Below the pieces are notes generated by a model, which was not told the origin of the DNA, searched no databases, and was given only the letters and a program-made list of their open reading frames with translations. This document shows, piece by piece, positions 8,387 to 19,152 of a stretch of DNA of 64,000 bases. Source of the DNA: Rugalucina vietnamica (taxonomy: Eukaryota; Mollusca; Bivalvia; Lucinida; Lucinidae); the NCBI GenBank assembly GCA_964017185.1, contig OZ024882.1:43445431-43509430 (forward strand), read 5' to 3'. The first letter of the stretch is position 1; every line of letters begins with the position of its first letter. The position numbers and the translations under genes are program-made.

Positions 8387-11300
8387 ATGAAGTCAGCGAT
8401 TCCTCTTTTCACATTGATTATTCTACTAGCTGATGCAACAAGAAGCGAATCCCATGCTTATGCGGGACAACAACAGAAAGGCAAGTGCTTTTATGAACTT
8501 GTAACGTTAACTTGAACGGTACTTACTTTTCATCAACTACTTGAAGAAAAATGGTAATTCGTATATTGTTGATTTTGATGGCACAGTCGCACAAGAAACA
8601 AACATAATGTAAGTACTTGATGAGTAGCTAAAGTGACTGACACAAGAAGTTTTTGTCAATGCAAACTAGTGAGACGGATGGTCGAGTGGGAATATGGGTT
8701 CCTGCCCATTGGAACCTAAAGGAACAGATAGGCTATTTGTGCCTCTAGGCAAAGCTTATATGCTGCTGACTGGCCATCTGATTCCTGGTTTACCACTCAA
8801 CCAGAAAATGTGGTTTCAAGTCAAATCCACCGTACATATAGGCCTTATTGGCTTAGTTCACGGCCACCAATCCAGCTCTTTCATAGCAAAATGCAATAAT
8901 AATAAATTCATTTGCGGTACTTCCCACTTCGCAGCTGCGGAGTTCGAAACGTGTAAGCGACTTCGTGTTCTCCTGTTTTATTATCAATTACTCCTATTGT
9001 AAGACATCTTTCAAAAATCGGAGAATGACATGATGTGGGTAAATTATCTAGCTTTTTTCACCTCCAGCCGATCTGCTGAAAATATTGCACGTGGTTTGGA
9101 ATCACTTTCGAAGTGAGTGCAACACATGCGTTTTTAGGTTGTATGCTAGATTTTCACCACAGACACACTGCATAACTTCGTTTTCCAACTTATGCAATGC
9201 GTCCATTTTATTTGGAAGATTTTATTTTTACTAATGATGAAGATTTGTGACCATAAACGTCATTTGGATGCCTGTGATTGGAAAATAATCAATATGCTAT
9301 GAAGTGGCGTGATAAGCGATGAAAAAAGGGGTCTAGCTATGAAAAAAACTTGTTATGTTATAAGCTAGAGCAGTCCAGTTGATTGTGTTATAATGAAATG
9401 CACTGGTCAGCATTGTATTGTCAAGGGGCGTATTTAATAGCCTCCTCAGCTATTAAATAAAGACTTTACTTACTTGCTTAGCTTATTCGGCAACTAAGCA
9501 AAGCTGATGTACACTGTATGTCTTTCTTGTTTTGAAAAAAAAAAAAAAAACATGGAAAAAGTAAGTATTCATTACACATAATTAGTCCGCTGCACTTTTT
9601 CTAGTGCATTATCAATCACGCGGGTCATTCAACCAGTCGTTGGATTTTAAATCTGAGACCGGCACACTCTTTTTATAATGTAGCAATGCTGGTAACTGTA
9701 TGAACCCTGATAGTTCCATGTACAAGAAGAAGTAAACTGATCATTTTCTGCAATGCATATAGCTTTTTTGTTCCTCCAATATGAAGCGAAGTACATATAT
9801 ACAGTACATTGATATAAGTAAGCATACATATTGAAACAATACCTGTAATACATAAATACATATTGTAAGACAAAACATATTCTTGTAAAGGAAGATTCGT
9901 GCTTTTTCAAAACAAGAAAGACATTTACCAGATTTGCTTAGTTGCTGTCGAAGCTGAGGAAACTATTAAATACGCCTCTTGCTGATACAGTGCTGATCAG
10001 CGTATTTCGTTATAGTAAAATCACCTGGACTGCTCTTCCTCAAAGCATAACACGTTTTCTTCATAGCTGGACCCCTTTCCACTTCATAGTATATCGATTA
10101 TTTTCCAATCACAGATATGTATTAATACAATTTATGATCACACGCCTTTATCATTAGTCATAACAAAATCTGCGGAATAAAACGGACGCATTGCATAAGT
10201 TGGAAAACGAAGTTATGCGGCGCGTTGAAAATCTAGCACAAAACCTAAAAATGCATGTGTTGCACTCACTTCAAAAGTGATTCCAACCCACGTGCTGTGT
10301 TTTCAGCAGATCGGCTGGAGATGAAAGACGCTAGATAAATTACACACATCATGTCATTCTCCGATTTTTGAAAGATGTCTTACAATAGGAGTAATTGATA
10401 ACAAGACAAGAGAGCACGATGTCACTTACACGTTTTGAACCCCGCAGCTGCATAGTGGGGAGTACCGCAAATGAATTTATTATTATTGCATTTTGCTGTG
10501 AAAGAGCTGGATTGGTAGCCGTGTAGTTGGGTGGTTGTATTTCAAGTCCTTTTTAAATGTCAAAACTTTCTAATTTTGGGTATAATTCCCCATAAAATGG
10601 AGGCAACATCCCGACATGACCATAGCTGTTGACTGGGACGTTAAGCGTCAATTAAGAAAAGAAACTAGTGAGAGAACACACTGGTAGAACAAAATCAAGC
10701 TACCCTGAGGCTTTATGAACGCAAACTCAAGTAATTTGATTTATTTGATTTTTATACAAAATATTTTGTTATATTTTCATGTAGATGAAGAAGCAACCGT
10801 CGGAAAAAGGATCGTTCTCCATAGCCAAACAGACTTAATTGAGGTCATTACCAATCTTTCAAACCAAGTGAAAGAGCTCACAAATAACCAGTCGAAGCAG
10901 GAAGCCGAGATAAAAGCATTGAAAAATGAGAACCTGAAACTGCAGACTGATAGGAGGAATGGTGGGTCGACGTTCATTAGATGGGGAAAGAAGAGTTGTC
11001 CGAAGGTAAATGGCACGGGCCTCGTATATTCTGGTTACGCAGCGGGGTCATTATATACTGACACAGGGGCAGCGGCAAATCATCTCTGCTTGAGTCCGGA
11101 TCCAACTTGGGATCATTACACCGATGCTACGGATTCGTTTGCTCGTGTTTACGGCATGGAGTATGAATTCATCGACACCAAGTCTGATGTTTTTCGTCAT
11201 ACTAAATTCTTTGGTAAACGACTGGACGATCAGGATGCCCCTTGCAGCGTGTGTGAAACGCAAAGGTCAAATGTCTTAATGATTCCGGGAAGAAATGCGT

Positions 11301-11530
11301 GCTACAAAGGCTGGACCTTGGAGTATAGAGGTTACTTAGTAGCCGGTTATTACGGACATGCGGCTGCAACTGAGTATATTTGTTTGGACAAGGATCCTGA
11401 ATTTAATGTCGGCGGTTCGAGAAATGACAACGGAGCGTTACTATACCTCGTCGAGGCGATTTGCGGATCACTGGAATGTCCACCATATGTGAATGGAAGG
11501 GAACTTACTTGTGCGGTTTGCAGCAAGTAG
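8387..11530 (+). CDS. Short-chain collagen C4-like secreted protein, copy 2 (two exons)
   Basis: Exon 1 (8387-8480) encodes a clear signal peptide, MKSAIPLFTLIILLADATRS, then ESHAYAGQQQK. Exon 2 (10785-11530) supplies the rest; the predicted protein is 279 residues. After the cleavage region a coiled coil spans about residues 45-86 (hydrophobic positions in QTDLIEVITNLSNQVKEL, then EAEIKALKNENLKL), suggesting oligomers. The cysteine-rich C4-like domain occupies about 92-279, with two related halves and 10 cysteines. The splice donor is AG|GCAAGT, a GC-AG type, with acceptor CATGTAG|ATG; the phase-1 junction rebuilds GAT and keeps the frame. The nearest GT alternative (after 8484) breaks the frame. 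Reading on without splicing hits a stop soon after exon 1. An AATAAA lies 235 bases after the stop. Likely extracellular; ligand unknown. Confidence 0.85.
8675..10661 (+). mobile_element. SINE with nested long inverted repeat
   Basis: The insertion is bracketed by a perfect 12 bp direct repeat, AAACTAGTGAGA, at 8663-8674 and 10662-10673. The left part begins CGGATGGTCGAGTGGG, like a tRNA box A region. The right part (about 10580-10661) resembles the tail of the complete SINE at 13372 (ATGACCATAGCTGTTGACTG, then GGGACGTTAA). The long inverted repeat at 8861-10527 sits between the two and is inferred to have inserted into the SINE. Confidence 0.6.
8861..10527. mobile_element. Foldback element with ~650 bp imperfect arms
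   Basis: The left arm (from CACGGCCACCAATCCAGCTC, 8861 to about 9545) pairs with the right arm (about 9900 to 10527, ending GAGCTGGATTGGTAGCCGTG). Matching landmarks include CGATTTTTGAAAGATGTCTT / AAGACATCTTTCAAAAATCG and CTTTCTTGTTTTGAAAAA / TTTTTCAAAACAAGAAAG. The ~360 bp centre has short minus-strand frames that look accidental. The arms carry many small differences, so this copy is old. Confidence 0.8.
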
Positions 11531-11764
11531 AAATATGAAGATATTAAAAACCCATCATATATGAATAGTAAAATTTTAAGGAATCTTACTGTGTATTATT
11601 TTTTATTCCCCACTTTAATTCGCGTGTGGTAAATTATACCCTCGCGCCATACAAAATTAATGTATCAAGGATTTATATTAGACTGCTAAGAAACATGGAT
11701 TGTGTTCATTCTGTAGTCCGCAATAAGTACAATGTAACAATGTCTTTCCTTTCGGAAACTGCCA

Positions 11765-11770
11765 AATAAA
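11765..11770 (+). promoter_or_regulatory. Candidate polyadenylation signal of C4-like gene copy 2
   Basis: A canonical AATAAA, 235 bases after the stop codon at 11530, in a region conserved with the 3' flank of copy 1 (where it reads AATAAT). Cleavage would fall at about 11780-11800. Confidence 0.5.
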
Positions 11771-11799
11771 ATATCTGTAAACGTATAACGTATATTGAT

Positions 11800-12890
11800 T
11801 TATTGTTTTCGATGCGAGGTTAATAACCAGATAATTGCATAATATCGCATGTGACGATCATGTATGTGAAAACTGTCTGTAACAATTGCTTACAAGACAT
11901 AAAATACGTAATGTACGTGGGATGATCCAAAATAACATAGACTTTTGCTATAGCTTCTATAAAGATAAGTGATAGGCTTATAAAATAACATGAACATAAA
12001 TCGGAATATGTCTAGAATATCTCGGCAGAATAGCAGGCAAAAATAACGACCCGTTAAAAATCTACAGCCAAAACAAATACGTCACTATGGTGTAGCTGGC
12101 GCACGTCACCGTTGATTTTGTAACGTCGTTGACGTTTTTATTCATTTCTAAGTAAACACCCGCTCAGCGCTTATGGCCATCTATTCAACATGTATCATTG
12201 ATAAAAGAACTTTACTTATTTGTGCTTCGGCATTCGAACATTTTTCTTCAGTATCCAAAGCTCGAAACAAATTCACACTCCATGTTGCTACACAAATCGC
12301 TTGATCGTCAGCCGTCTACATGTGGTCAGCGCATTATGCATTGCGTCACCAGTGTCGCGCGTTATTTTGTTCAGTTTTCCATCTTTGTTATGCTGTTTTA
12401 TCGTCAGAATGATTTCCTTCATTTTTCAAAATCAACCATTTGCCAGTTTTTACGCAATTGTAGCCGAATGAAAAAAGACTGACGACTGATTTTCACAGGT
12501 CATCTTTGAAAATGGTTTGACTACTGTACATATATTCGGAATTTGGGATGAATCGAATGAAACGACAAAAAGTTGTTAAATATTTAATGACGAGTTGCGT
12601 TGGCTGTGAAACTCAGTATAATATACTGTTTTACATTTGAAACCTTACAGATTTGCTTGTTGTTCTCATGAAAATTCAGAGCCATTAATTACGTATCTTA
12701 TTTTTTGCAACTCACTGGAAACACTTTTCTGTATGCATTTTATCTTCTGTAGTGCAAACACGGATAAGTCGAAGCTTCTATCTCAATGCGGTTCCACACA
12801 CGGGGTTTAGCTTTTATGTGGTTCTGCTCACGTTACTGTATGAGCATCACAACTATTTTGGCCTACTAGTGCGTTAACTATTACGTTATT
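11800..12890. other. Intergenic AT-rich DNA, no gene supported
   Basis: No coding signal that I trust. Overlapping open frames at 12198-12482 lack family resemblance or start context. Positions about 12600-12790 match 25985-26180 (ATATACTGTTTTACATTTGA, CACGGATAAGTCGAAGCTTC), so this is another duplicated block, here just left of the monomer array. Confidence 0.45.
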
Positions 12891-13371
12891 TTAGTTTTGG
12901 TAATATATTTAAAAATAATATAGAAGCGCATATTGTATCATTTGATTGCAACATATATCTTCGACCATCGTCCGCGACCTAATAATGAATTAAATAAGTC
13001 TATATTACCCAACAGATTGGATAAAGTATTCAATTAGGTGTTTTGGCTACAGATCTATAGCACTGTGGAATTCGTGAAGTATCAGATCAGAGTCAAAGTC
13101 CATTATCTTAATCAACTGGGAGATAGATTTACCGTCATCTATGAAGCCATTTGTGAGAAATAGACTTATCATTATAATTTGGGTCATTTCACTTTATTTT
13201 GTATGGACATCAGCAGTGATTTTAAATCTTAATTTCATACAGCGTGATGATCCCATATAGGATGCCGCATATTTGGCGCAACATGAGGGCTTTACTGTAT
13301 GCATACATATGCCCTACAAAGTAGATACTAGTCCCGTCCATTCAATTTAATGATTCATCAATAATTATTTT

Positions 13372-13543
13372 AGAAGCCTCCCTGGTGCAGTGGTTATGTC
13401 ACTCGCCTTGTAAACCAGGGGTCGCAGGTTCGATCCCGGGTTTCTCCAGTCCGTCGGATGGGACTATAAATCGAGGTCCCGTCTCCATATGACCTTAGCT
13501 TTTGGTGGGACGTTAAACCCCAATTAACCAACTAAACCAAAGA
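13372..13543 (+). mobile_element. tRNA-derived SINE, complete
   Basis: The tRNA-like head has box A (TGGTGCAGTGG) and box B (GGTTCGATCCC), followed by a GGACTATAAATCGAGGTCCC middle and the tail TGGTGGGACGTTAAACCCCA. AATTATTTT occurs at 13363-13371 and 13544-13552 as target duplication, and the neighbouring monomers show the uninserted AGAAATAATTTTACACATTT site. Confidence 0.85.
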
Positions 13544-14065
13544 AATTATTTTGCACATCTTAAAGTTGAAGACAAACGCTGTCAAGGTAACTGTGTTTCA
13601 CAAAAAAGCATTAAAACGTTAAATACTACCACTGCTTCCCAAAGATCTAACTTTGTTTAGCTTTTAAGTTTTATTAACGATCCTTTAAGCATTGATCTAC
13701 GACACATATAGCACCTTGCCTTTTTTGTAATGTTCAGTATTATTTGAGATGTTTCCTTGATGCAAAATCACGAATTCAATTTACAACATTTCTCCGCTCC
13801 TTTAATAGTAACACGGAAATATTTTCATCACAGACTCTGACCTAATAATAAATTAAATAAAAGTCTATATCACACAAGAGATTGGATGAAGTATTCAATT
13901 AGATGTTTGTCTACAGAACTATTGCATTGTGGAATTCATGACAGTATCAGATCACAGAAAAAGCCCATTATCTTAATCAACTGGGATATAGATTTACCGT
14001 CATCTATTGAAGCCATTTGTGAGGAATAGACTCGCCATTATCATTTGGATCATTTCACTTTTATT

Positions 14066-15190
14066 ATACCCCGCCACTTAAAAAGTGCGGGGTATTATGT
14101 TTTACCCTCCAAAAAAAAATTGCGTTCGAGTGTCCGTCCGTCCGTCTGTCTGTCTGTCCGTCTGTCCGTCCGTCTGTCTGTCCGTCCGTCAGCGTTTCGT
14201 TTCCGGGCTCTATCTTGAGCATTTATTGACCGATTTTCTTCAAACTTTGTATAGGAGTTCATATCAGGAAGGAGTGGTTTGGGATTGAAGATGGGTAAAT
14301 TTCGTCAAATAAGTACAGAGTTATGGCCCTTGATTTATGTTAAAATTTCGTTTCCGGGCTCTATCTTGAGTATTTATTGACCGATTTTCTTCAAACTTTG
14401 TATAGGAGTTCATATCATAAAGGAGTGGTCTGGGATTGAAGATGGGTAAATTTCGTCAAATAAGTACAGAGTTATGGCCCTTGATTTACCCTAAAATTTT
14501 GTTTCCGGGCTCTATCTTGAGCATTTATTGACCGATTTTCTTCAAACTTTGTGTAGGAGTTCATATCAAGGAGGAGTGGTCTGGGATTGAAGATGGGTAA
14601 ATTTCGTCAAATATGTACAGAGTTATAGCCCTTGATTTACGTTAAAATTTTGTTTCCGGGCTCTCTCTTGAGCATTTATTGACCGATTTTCTTCAAACTT
14701 TGTATAGGAGTTCATACTAAGAAGGAGTTGTCTGGGATTGAAGATGGGTAAATTTCGTCAAATAAGTACAGAGTTATGGCCCTTGATTTACGTTAAAATT
14801 TTGTTTCCAGGCTCTGTCTTGAGCATTTATTGACCGATTTTCTTCAAACTTTGTATAGGAGTTCATATCAGGAAGGAGTTGTTTGGGATTGAAAATGAAT
14901 AAATTTCGTTTAACAAGTACAGAGTTATGGCCCATGATTTACATTAAAATTTCGTTTCCTGCCTCTGTTTTGTGCATTTATCAACCAATTTTCTTCAAAC
15001 TTTGTATAAAAGTTCAAATCAGGAAGTAGTGGTTTGGGATTGAAGATGGATAAATTTTATCAATGTATACAGAGTTATGGTCCTTCATTTATGACAAAAT
15101 TTTGTTCTGCTCTTTATTTTGAGAATTTATTGACAAACATTTTTGCTAAATTAAATTTGCGTGGCGGGGTATCTTGCATGCCTGCAGCGC
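14066..15190. mobile_element. Pearl-like element with 152 bp core repeats
   Basis: The left end is a palindrome (CCCCGCCACTTAAAAAGTGC, continuing to GGGGT), then a (GTCC/GTCT)n microsatellite at 14126-14190, then about six tandem ~152 bp monomers (each with TCTATCTTGAGCATTTATTG and CTTCAAACTTTGTATAGGAG). The right end reads GTGGCGGGGTATCTTGCATG. This layout is that of pearl-type, Helitron-related non-autonomous elements described in bivalves. The sister monomer at 13180-13200 (TTTCACTTTATTTTGTATGG) is the empty site; TTTTATT occurs on both sides of the insert. Confidence 0.75.
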
Positions 15191-15291
15191 TTTTATTTTG
15201 TATGGGCATCAGCAACGATTTTAAATTTTAATTTCAGACAACGTGATGCTCCCATATAGGATGCCGCATATTTGGCGCCACATCAGGGCTT

Positions 15292-15703
15292 TTTGATCTT
15301 AAGTCTTTTATCGACAATTCTGTTGAAAATTGCAAAATTACAGTTATTCTCTTTGGCTCCATGTTGCCTAATTTATAGGATCACTGAAGAGGCTTAAGTA
15401 GCCGAAACCGCGGTATGGCCCATTTCCTTTCTCAATAATGCACATACTGCTCTTAATTGATCTCCTTTTTATTTTATTTGCTATTACTGCAGCCGGTGTT
15501 GTGCCGTGTGGCGGCCCTAAAAGTCTCCCCGTACACCATCCATAGTGCAGATAATATTTTCTTTTTAGTCCTTTGAGATCAGCGAGAGTATTTTGAGAAA
15601 TCAGAAAAAAAAATACCGGCTTAGATTCATTTCTTACCAACGTTATATATATTTTGCCCCATTTTGAGTATAATAGTATTTCATCGACTCATTTTTTATT
15701 TAC
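15292..15703 (-). repeat. Dispersed repeat H, copy 1
   Basis: The ~410 bp block interrupts the monomer sequence GAGGGCTTTACTGTATG seen at 13305. It contains GAAACCGCGGTATGGCCCAT, GCTATTACTGCAGCCGGTGT and CTTTGAGATCAGCGAGAGTA. Related pieces on the other strand lie at 23975-24396 and 28388-28690, and same-strand pieces at 45366-45490. It is unclassified; a minus-strand open frame across it has no recognisable domain. Confidence 0.65.
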
Positions 15704-16229
15704 TGTATGTATATGTCCTACAAAGAAGACACCATTGTAATTTAATGATTCATCAGAAATAATATTACTCATTTTAAAGTAAAAGACAAACGCTGTCAAG
15801 GAAACTGTGTTTCACAACAAAGCCTTTAAACGTTAAATACAACTTCTGCTTCCAAAAAATCTAACTTTTTTAACTTTTTAGTTTTAGTAACGGTCATTGA
15901 AATATAGCACCTTGCTTTTTTGTAATGAGATGTTTCCTTGACGAATTCAATTTGCAACTTTTCTCCGCTCCTTAAACGATAACACGGAAATATTTTCATC
16001 ACAGGCTGTGACCTAATAATAAATTAAATTAAAGTCTATATCACCAAAGAGACTGGATGAAGTATTCAATTAGGTGTTTGTCTACAGAACGATAACATTG
16101 ATGAATTCATGATAGTATCAGATCAGAGACAAAGCCCAATCAACTGGGAGATAGTTTTAACGTCACCTACTAATTAAAATTAATGTTACGCATTCAGAGG
16201 GAGATAGATTTACTGTCATCTACTTAATG

Positions 16230-17460
16230 CTTAAAGAGAAAATGTTGCTATAAATTCGGATCCAATAAACACTTTTTGGACCCGAGCTATAAGGTACACC
16301 GCAAACTGTGTTCATGGAACTGTGCTTTTAAATATTAAGTCTTAGAAGAAAGGATTCACTTTCAAAATATATTGCAATCTTACAAATGGAACACAGTAAT
16401 ATCATGTTTGAAACATTGGTTTATATGAAATTTTTTGAATTCATGTGTAATGTTCTGTATTTGTATTATTTGAGATGTTTCTTTGATGCAATATGTCAAT
16501 ATTTCTGTTCTGTATTAGGACCCAAAACTTATTGTTACTTCAAATGCTATCATTATGAGCCGGAAGAGAAACTAAATTCACAGGAACAAGAACAAATTTT
16601 TTTTATTATAAATCTAAATCTCAGACCACACGTAGGTGGTATATCAGAAAATCAGAAACAAAAATTTGGTACATGACAACTGAAATCTGTCCCAAAGACG
16701 AGAGATGTTCGTCGTGCGCCCCGCTCTTTTTAAAGATTGTTCCGCTAACCTACGCTAATTTACTAACTCTGTGTTAGGCGCACAGGCTGGTCCAATGGGA
16801 CGGAACATCGGTTCGCAATTTTGGAACTCAAATTCTTCAGCCATATCCGGATGTGGCAATCAAATGCCGACTCTCCGCATTCGTTCCAGTAACGCTTAGA
16901 ATTACACTCTCTTTTCGTAAATAACGACTGTGTGAGTAATAAATACTGGACATCATTGTTATTGTACAACAGTTTGCAAGCTAATATTGTCATTCCAAAG
17001 CACCTTAATGTTATTTGTGGCAACTTCGTTAAAATAGCTGGATAATGCTGACAAAAATTACCGACGACATTTGAAGAATAAACATGACATGCTATGCCGT
17101 ATGTTTTCTGTAGTTGTTTGTTATTACTTACTTAAAATAATTAGTCGTTAAAAAGAACACATTGAATATTAAACCGAACTTAGTAATTGTTGAGCTGAAT
17201 TCAGATAATTATAAGAAATAGCGTGTATAGTCGCTACAAAGACTTATTATGTAATCAACCAGGCTTACAAATGTAATGACATCGGAGATAACTATAGTTT
17301 TAAATAACATTTCAAAATGCTTTATCACTTTCCCTGTCACAGAATAATTAAGAAATTGTTTGAAGACGAACAATGTTTACAGGAAACAGCATCAGCATCA
17401 TTCGACATTATAAGTACATGTAGCAGTTAATATCAATTGAACTGCATGATTTTCTTATTC
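16230..17460. repeat. Segmental duplicates Y and Z, uninterrupted copy
   Basis: This is the paralog of 3870-5062 plus 6488-6750. Y and Z are directly joined here (around 17205-17220), so it serves as the empty-site reference for the insertions at 4688-4921 and 5063-6487. Confidence 0.75.
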
Positions 17461-17591
17461 CACGAAAAGCCAAATATTCTGCAAATCAGCACCATGATAA
17501 TTTTACAGGGCATTGAAGATTTTCCAATTCCATTGTTCGGTTACCTCCACTCTGTAAATCAGTTTTCGCATGATGACATTCCATTGCTGGT

Positions 17592-17784
17592 TAGACGTCC
17601 CATAAAATTGAGAAACCACCCCAATATGGCAACAGTTGTTGACTTAGCGAGGCGGTTCTAACTTGTACCCAAAATCAATGCTTTGAGCAAAAATAAGAAA
17701 AATATCATTTTTTCTGATGAAATTTTCATTTTTGTTACAGCTGAAAAAAATCTCTGTAAATTGCATGGGCAAGTTTTCGTAATG
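17592..17784 (+). mobile_element. SINE tail piece followed by partial MITE family 1
   Basis: Positions 17592-17645 resemble the SINE tail (ACCCCAATATGGCAACAGTT). From 17645 the right half of a family 1 MITE follows (GCGAGGCGGTTCTAAC to GGGCAAGTTTTCGTAATG). The left half is absent. Confidence 0.6.
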
Positions 17785-17794
17785 ATTTATTTTT

Positions 17795-18830
17795 TTGCAG
17801 GGAAATTCGAATTCGAAGTAAATATATCCGATTTAATTTTGTTTTCATTTGTCGTGTGCCTAAACAAATTTACTGAAATTCAATAGCTTGCAAGACAGTT
17901 TGTGCAATTAAATCGCCACTGAAGAATCCAGTTACCTGTAGAAAACAGCCTCTTGTAATAACGAAGATTCCCGGCAGTCTGTGGCATAAAACATTGTGCC
18001 TATATGCCATTAAGGTTACCAGCGGTTATTCGGGGTAAAAGGTAATCACAGTTTACATAGTTTTGTTAGTTAAGTATTATTTGAGATTTTGTTTCAAAGT
18101 ACAGACACGAATTCATCAAGGCTCAATCGTGCTCCATACTGGACATGGCATAAATTGAAGGACGCTTATTACAACAACCTACGGAAAGAGGATAAAGTTC
18201 AAGTGGCGTATAATTAATCAGGCTTAAGTTTTTCCATTCTTTGATTTCATATTTTAAATTTACATATTTTGCTTCAGTAACAGTAGATCGATGGAAATAG
18301 TTCACACACTTTAGAAGGCGGGAAAGTTGACGCTGTCTTGTTATACGTGGTGGAGAAAAGGTGAGAAACTTAGGAAACCACAAAAATTGGTGTGTGATCA
18401 CTACACTTCCACATTTGTTGGCTGGGACTGAAATTAATGTTTTAACAATGTGCTATAAAAAGATATGTAAATTTCGAACTCGATAGTTTGTGAAATTTGT
18501 AAAGTTTGCTTACCACCTTTGCTTTTCCATTGACGGGGTTTAGCTGAAGCTGTGGTTCTGCTCACGAGCGATAATGACTTTTTTTTAGACCTGTTGTGAT
18601 AACAATGTAGTTGCCAGGCCAAGATTCGGGAGGAGGTCTTCTCGGAAGGATGGAGGAGAAGTGCAATGATGTAAAGATAAATATGCAATTTAATGCAAAA
18701 CTCGGTAGTTCGTGAAATTCGAGTCAATCACCATTGGTGAATGAGCATGCGATTCTACATACGGTGTTTAGATGTGATGTGGTTCTGCTAACGTTACAGT
18801 ATGAGTGCATACCAGTGCATTCACAATTAC
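17795..18830. repeat. Segmental duplicate X, uninterrupted copy
   Basis: This is the paralog of 1425-3240. The single TTAA at 18010-18013 is the empty site for the 670 bp element at 1641-2310. Minus-strand frames at 18123-18727 are not conserved in the other copy. Confidence 0.6.
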
Positions 18831-19152
18831 GCTATTTTTGTTTTGGAAATATATTTCAAAATAATATAGAAACGCATATCGTATCATTTGATTGCAACAT
18901 ACATCTTCGACCATCGTCTGCGACCTAATAATAAATTAGATAAAAGTCTAAATCACTCAAGAGATTGGATGAAGTATTCAATTAGGTGTTTGTCTACAGA
19001 ACTATAGCATTGTGGAATTCATGACAGTATCAGATCAGAGTCAAAGTCCATTATTTTAATCAACTGGGAGATCGATTTACCGTCATCTATTGAATCCATT
19101 TGTGAGAAATATGCTTACCATTATCATTTGGGTCATTTCACCTTTTTTTATT

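Larger units (their letters stand above)
8481..10784 (+). other. GC-AG intron of C4-like gene copy 2
   Basis: A 2304 bp intron starting with GCAAGT, the strong consensus for the minority GC donor class, and ending TTTTCATGTAG. Most of it is an interrupted SINE carrying a long inverted repeat. No splice signal other than this pair keeps the frame between the signal-peptide exon and the domain exon. Confidence 0.75.

Noticed and set aside
12198-12482. Two overlapping plus frames of 83-94 residues
   Set aside because: No homology recognised, unusual Cys/Phe-rich composition from AT-rich DNA, and two competing frames.
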